A stretch of DNA of 27,565 bases from NCBI GenBank assembly GCA_964402115.1, contig CAYOBW010000071.1:1-27565 (forward strand). Direction: 5' to 3'. This DNA is from CAYOBW01 sp964402115 (lineage in GTDB: Bacteria > Verrucomicrobiota > Kiritimatiellia > UBA8416 > CAYOBW01). The notes beneath the pieces are model-generated. The model was not told the origin of the DNA, did no database searches, and saw nothing but the letters and a program-made list of their open reading frames with translations. Shown here piece after piece: positions 24,901-27,565 of the stretch; position 1 is the stretch's first letter; each line of letters begins with the position of its first letter. The position numbers and the translations under genes are program-made.

Positions 24901-24964
24901 CCGGTGTGTTGGCCGGTGTCGCTTGCGCTGTCTCCGGTCGCCCTCCCGCTTCGTTTGCCGCCAT
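21929..24964 (-). CDS. GT39/ArnT-like membrane glycosyltransferase fused to discoidin-like and TPR-like domains
   Basis: The 1011-aa protein starts at ATG 24964, 5 nt after AGGAG (24970-24974). Following the first membrane helix (about 28-46) comes TNSDFGIVALMARHMAEG (Asp56), then FYGQPYMGSFEP. This is the loop pattern of bacterial GT39-like enzymes that use polyprenyl-phosphate sugars. About ten more membrane helices extend to residue 425. The C-terminal half contains a beta-sandwich resembling F5/8-type discoidin (about 520-665), a TPR-like helical segment (about 800-868, ADYWYRQGLAATDPAHALAYLQRA) and a final beta domain with FELTYYWTC and GTYRIRLGLLDR. It is the first gene of a coupled pair with the GT-C gene at 19083. 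A heptamer repeat array abuts its ribosome site. The role is probably decoration of an envelope polymer or secreted protein; substrate unknown. Confidence 0.82.
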   Translation of the reverse strand: MAANEAGGRPETAQATPANTPEADRRWSLWLASLLAVGFILRTFGAWCLQHATNSDFGIVALMARHMAEGTDFPVFFYGQPYMGSFEPALSALCCKLLGCNGLSVCLGTAWLACAFLPIVYAWARDARDRVAGAAALLFSLVGTFAYCFYCAAPRGGYVSTLLFGSLTVWLAGRLAVRAWRGQASPAWQFVALGLGAGIGWWSNQLVLPFYAAAAVTLLIGFKGRVFRPALLLGSGLSFLAGSLPWWLWNARHGWETFQFAGTLGATPFGEGLRAFGAMLAELLGFDELPPVVGLVLLAAYGLPLLAYGLELRSRWRARDPALLLLLLPVWLTVFTALVYAPSHFATLYMVRYVLPVFPALAIAVGVGTARLAGRTRLGWLPLLVLVAAQAPSLAKLARHHAETRPRWAAAAQVAERLRALDITTAYGSYQVHWMNFATREALCVTGLETERYAPYARRAAAATNVAYFADHLGIGEFISRSGGSTAVTLVGGYTLLHGAQPPAQAFTYLPTQAMTRVAVSGVAGSPVAAADWRAELHDLNLDTGFAATLTTNAEACLEWTLTPPARVCGLRVFNARGDYPELIRIEGRRAGGAGAWEELLPGTVTTTLFWSGDRVYFQGPGYFLENRFPSGTFTALRLHVSPGALRPQRIVLGEVAWLQPDAAAPAAAPAVDELLALLESRGIARLYAPRHVSERVCQRTRGAVETPVPDLYTRAIGAGPAPLTTEAPVVNTLDRPTALLVSPRDAARTRACLATAGVAATETPAGAWLLFACPTNPSTLGHVRLPLRWTETGCLLAPRGAAKANADYWYRQGLAATDPAHALAYLQRAVAFYPACQPALAALATRLEQAGRAPESAACRQELARQTQPAQPCTLTFAPGVSLLGLDTPTQAVRRGTTFELTYYWTCPPTVTPANWAPFVHFVLAKRQPFQDDHVLLADVAPEYVVDQPFPEVFRVTRSIAVPADAPPGTYRIRLGLLDRVTGQRARPRTELPERKRAVWLPATVRVEAP

Positions 24965-24980
24965 GCCTGCTCCTTGGTCA

Positions 24981-25037
24981 GAAGACAGAATTCGGAAGAC
25001 AGAATTCAGAATGCAGAGGACTCCTGACTCCTGACTC
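24981..25037. repeat. Heptamer array of GAAGACA/GAATTC/CCTGACT units
   Basis: Eight consecutive 7-nt units run from 24981: GAAGACA, GAATTCG, GAAGACA, GAATTCA, GAATGCA, GAGGACT, CCTGACT, CCTGACT. The 13-mer beginning GAAGACAG recurs with a 14-bp period (24981-24993, 24995-25007). It lies 6 bp upstream of the ribosome site of the minus-strand GT39-like gene. A different heptamer array occurs at 3408-3576, also next to a minus-strand start. Confidence 0.85.
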
Positions 25038-25310
25038 GTTACCTGCTGCCCGGCAAACTAGCGCGGGCTTGCGCGGGGCGTCAATGACAAGTTCCGGGGG
25101 CGGGAAACGCCTGTGCCGGAAACCACAGAGGGCGCGGACAAACGCCGCTTCGGTCAGTTCAGTATGCGCACCCCGACCGGTATCGGCATCGGCAGCCGGT
25201 TTCATTTGCTACGTTGCAATTCACATCAGCGATGGTTTTAGCATTGAAATTGAACCCATGGTCGGATAGAAGACGGCTGGTCTATTGTGTTTGGGCAAAG
25301 AGACTCTTTT
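25038..25310. other. Divergent spacer without a gene
   Basis: This 273-bp stretch separates the minus-strand GT39-like gene from the plus-strand membrane-protein gene. No convincing coding frame is present. Weak promoter-like pairs for the plus strand are TTGAAA (25244-25249), a 17-nt spacer, TAGAAG (25267-25272), and TTGCAA (25214-25219) with a poor -10. The last 70 bases are richer in A and T than the surroundings, as expected for a promoter region. A 13-bp dyad AAAGAG-a-CTCTTT sits immediately before the ATG at 25311. Confidence 0.4.
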
Positions 25311-26786
25311 ATGACTATCACACAGGCATGGAAGACAGTGGCGGCGGCGGGCACGGGCGTGCCTGATCGGCTGGCCACGCCGACGGACCGCCACAGCCGC
25401 GCATTCTGGACGGGGCTCTGGCTGGCTGGCCTGCTGGGCTGGATTGCCATTTTCCGGTGGGGTGCGGTGGGCGATGGCGCCAGCCGGGCGGGCGACTGGC
25501 CGCTGGAGTACCAGTACTTCACCGTTCTCAAGTCCGCGCTCCGGGAATGGACCATCCCCTGGCATACGTCCGTGCCCCTCCAGCCCACGCACGCGACGGA
25601 CCGGTTCCTTGCGATTCCGGAGACGCTCTCGCCGCTGGCGCCGCAGACGCTGCCGCTGCGGTGGCTCCCGATCATGGACGTCGTGCTGGCCAACGTCCTG
25701 CTCCTGTACACGATCGGCGTGTTTGGCTGGCGGCGGCTGGCGATTCATGGCCGGTGGCCGCCGCTCGTGGCCGCGCTCGGGTTCCTGCTTTTTGCTTTCA
25801 ATGGGCACATTGTCGCGCATCTCGCCATCGGGCACACGATGTGGAGCGGTTACTACTGGCTGCCGTGGCTGGTCCTGCCGATCCTGCGGGCCTGCGAACG
25901 GCCGCCCACGCTGCGCGACGCGCTGGAACTCGCGCTGGTGATGGGCGGCATTTCCCTGCAGGGCGGTTGTCATCTGCTGATCTGGTGGTTCATGTTCCTG
26001 GGCCTGTTCTGGGTTGCGCGTCCGGTGCGGCTTGCCTGGCTGCTGGCTGCACTGGTGGGTGGCGGTCTGCTGGTTGCCCACCGGTTTCTGCCGGCTGTCC
26101 TGGTTTTCAACAGCGAGAAGGTGCACCGGCTGGAGGGATTCGATACGCTGTACGCCGTGTGGGATGCCCTCGTGTCCCGCCGGTTCTACTCGGGGACGAA
26201 GTTCCCCTGGGAGTTCGACTACTACATAGGGCACGTCGGCATGGTGCTGCTGGTTGTGCCGGTCCTGGGCCTGCTCCTGTTCCCGGAGAGCCGGCGGACC
26301 CTGGCCCGGCTCTGGCCGCTTGCGTTGCCGATTGGCGTCCTGGCCACGCTCTCCTTCCGCTACGTGCCTTACCGGCTTCTGGAACTTGTGCCCATTCCGG
26401 TCCTGGGCACGCAGCGGGTTCCCTCCCGGTTCGCGATTCTGCCCCTCGTGTTTGCCATCGCCGTCGCTTGCATCGGCGCGACGAACCTGCTAAGCATGGC
26501 CCGTCGTGGCGTCCGGGTGGCCGCCGGAGCGGCAGGTCTGGTCCTGGCCGGGTACATGCTGCGCGAGTTGGCGCAACACGCCCTGGCGTGGAGCGTGTCG
26601 GGACTTGAGGCGATACCGGGTTTCTGTTTCGGGGGGCAGTGGCCTCTGCCGGCGATCGTAGCGAAACACGATCCCGCGTATGTGGAACTGGTCTGTCTCT
26701 CCCTGGTCCTGTCGCTGGTCACCCTGGCGTTCGGAGCCTGGTGGTTGTATCGCGCGCGGAGCGTTCCGGCGGTCCGCGCCTCGTAA
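25311..26786 (+). CDS. Polytopic membrane protein, YfhO/GT-C-like
   Basis: The 491-aa protein has about ten to eleven hydrophobic helices. A hydrophilic N-terminal loop follows the first helix, with WGAVGDGASRAGDWPLEYQY. The segment FNGHIVAHLAIGHTMWSGYYWLPW has the His-rich loop common to YfhO-like and related GT-C membrane proteins. RVPSRFAILPLVFAIAV near the C-terminal third also fits that group. Such proteins are thought to add sugars to polymers or lipids on the outer face of the membrane, but I cannot confirm activity. A GTG at 25287 gives an 8-residue longer form; I prefer ATG 25311, although neither has a clear ribosome site. The GT2 gene follows 21 bp later, so the two are probably an operon, and the GT2 product may supply the lipid-linked donor sugar. 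Confidence 0.78.
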   Translation: MTITQAWKTVAAAGTGVPDRLATPTDRHSRAFWTGLWLAGLLGWIAIFRWGAVGDGASRAGDWPLEYQYFTVLKSALREWTIPWHTSVPLQPTHATDRFLAIPETLSPLAPQTLPLRWLPIMDVVLANVLLLYTIGVFGWRRLAIHGRWPPLVAALGFLLFAFNGHIVAHLAIGHTMWSGYYWLPWLVLPILRACERPPTLRDALELALVMGGISLQGGCHLLIWWFMFLGLFWVARPVRLAWLLAALVGGGLLVAHRFLPAVLVFNSEKVHRLEGFDTLYAVWDALVSRRFYSGTKFPWEFDYYIGHVGMVLLVVPVLGLLLFPESRRTLARLWPLALPIGVLATLSFRYVPYRLLELVPIPVLGTQRVPSRFAILPLVFAIAVACIGATNLLSMARRGVRVAAGAAGLVLAGYMLRELAQHALAWSVSGLEAIPGFCFGGQWPLPAIVAKHDPAYVELVCLSLVLSLVTLAFGAWWLYRARSVPAVRAS

Positions 26787-26807
26787 AGCAAGGTGGCAAG
26801 CGCAAGC

Positions 26808-27563
26808 ATGAACGCCGTCCCGCCCATCCGTACGGTCAGTGTCGTCATCCCGGCCCGGCACGAGCAAGATACCATCGGGCCGGTGTTGGACGCGCTCAAC
26901 GACGCGATCGCCAAGCTCCCGCAGTACAAGGTCGAGACCTTGGTGGTGGTGGACAGCCTCGAGGATCTGACCGTCAAGGTGGCCGAGGCGAAAGGCGCCC
27001 GCATCCTGGTCAACGACAAGCTCAAGGGCAAAGGCAACGCGCTCTACTTCGGGTTCAACCGGTCCGCGGGCGAGGTCATCGTGACGTTCGACTCCGACGG
27101 TTCGCACGATCCGGCCGATCTGCCGCGTTTCGTGGCGGCGCTGGAGGAGGGCTACGGGCTTGTGATCGGCTCGCGCGTGATGGGGGGCAGCACCGACCAC
27201 GATGTCATCCGCCTCTTCGCGAACGCGCTTTTCACGGTGATGGTGTCGCTGCTCTTTCGCATGACCCTGATGGACACGCTCAACGGCTACAAGGCCTTCC
27301 GGCGCGACGTGGTGCTCGGCTACAAGCCCCGCACGAAGGGGTTCGACGTGGAGATCGAGATCGTGGCCAAGGCCGTGCGTAAAGGCTACCGCATCGTGGA
27401 GATACGCGCGCACGAGAGCCGGCGCGCCGGGGGCCGCATGAAGTCCCACGCCGTCCGCGATGGATTCTACCTGATGTGGGCCTGCTTGCGCGAAGGGCTC
27501 TCTTACCAGGTCTGGCGGCTCTTCCATAAGCTCCCGCCGGATCCGGTGGGGGCGCTGCCCTAA
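26808..27563 (+). CDS. GT2 family glycosyltransferase, polyprenyl-phosphate sugar synthase-like (DPM1-type)
   Basis: This 251-aa cytoplasmic GT-A enzyme shows VSVVIPARHEQDTIGPVLDA at the N-terminus and the metal-binding DxD in FDSDGSHDPADLP (Asp95 and Asp97). It also has VIGSRVMGG, a middle NGYKAFRR motif and TKGFDVEIEI.AKA, all features of dolichol-/polyprenyl-phosphate mannose or glucose synthases. It has no transmembrane tail, as in short DPM1-type enzymes. The expected reaction is transfer of a sugar from a nucleotide donor to polyprenyl phosphate, which the three GT-C-like membrane proteins nearby could then use. GTG 26793 is an alternative start; ATG 26808 is chosen because the GT-A core begins shortly after. 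It lies 21 bp after the YfhO-like gene. The gene is complete, with stop TAA just inside the window. Confidence 0.9.
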   Translation: MNAVPPIRTVSVVIPARHEQDTIGPVLDALNDAIAKLPQYKVETLVVVDSLEDLTVKVAEAKGARILVNDKLKGKGNALYFGFNRSAGEVIVTFDSDGSHDPADLPRFVAALEEGYGLVIGSRVMGGSTDHDVIRLFANALFTVMVSLLFRMTLMDTLNGYKAFRRDVVLGYKPRTKGFDVEIEIVAKAVRKGYRIVEIRAHESRRAGGRMKSHAVRDGFYLMWACLREGLSYQVWRLFHKLPPDPVGALP

Positions 27564-27565
27564 AC

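Noticed and set aside
21704..25027. Plus-strand open frames of 1107 and 669 codons opposite the GT-C genes
   Set aside because: They are Gly/Arg/Gln-rich shadows of high-GC membrane-protein genes, and the minus-strand frames have coupled ATGA overlap and membrane topology.

Overview
This is GC-rich bacterial DNA that looks like a free-living or gut PVC-superphylum polysaccharide degrader. My best guess is Kiritimatiellota or Lentisphaerota/Verrucomicrobiota. The grounds are the family mix, not a marker gene: LamG-tagged secreted glycoside hydrolases, a beta-strand-repeat (PATR) protein without a barrel, a GntR-DNA-binding/LacI-sensor hybrid regulator, small secreted proteins with TSP3-like calcium loops, and intergenic regions packed with short palindromic and heptamer repeats. 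No rRNA, tRNA, CRISPR array, transposase or integrase was found.

Region 1 (1-12332) is a fructan-utilisation locus. Five minus-strand genes run toward coordinate 1: a PATR-repeat surface protein, a secreted LamG/levanase-accessory protein, a secreted GH172 (DUF2961) enzyme, a secreted GH32 fructan hydrolase, and a cytoplasmic PfkB fructokinase. A GntR/LacI-type regulator is divergently transcribed from the other side of a 163-bp control region holding palindromic operator candidates. The inferred flow is: surface binding and capture, extracellular cleavage of beta-fructosyl (GH32) and alpha-fructosyl or dianhydride-type linkages (GH172), uptake by a transporter not encoded here, then phosphorylation of fructose.

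Region 2 (12333-12876) is a 544-bp gene-free spacer with several different hairpin-forming repeats, including an inverted pair of a 28-bp element whose stem shows compensatory changes. It is followed by a plus-strand secreted SGNH/GDSL hydrolase (12877-15567) with two discoidin-like repeats, an Ig-like domain and a poorly conserved last catalytic block.

Region 3 (15568-19082) is a minus-strand pair of secreted proteins: a 709-aa phage-tail-fibre-like stalk protein with a duplicated, possibly tail-tube-like C-terminus, and a small TSP3-loop protein. Both flanking spacers carry a shared 20-bp hairpin motif.

Region 4 (19083-27563) looks like an envelope glycosylation island. Two translationally coupled giant GT-C-type membrane glycosyltransferases with large C-terminal extracytoplasmic domains lie on the minus strand. 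Divergent to them are a polytopic YfhO-like membrane protein and a polyprenol-phosphate-sugar synthase-like GT2.

The items most worth a second look are the palindromic element lying in frame inside the GH172 gene, the heptamer array that contains the GH32 start codon, the secreted tail-like protein, and the GH32/GH172/fructokinase combination.
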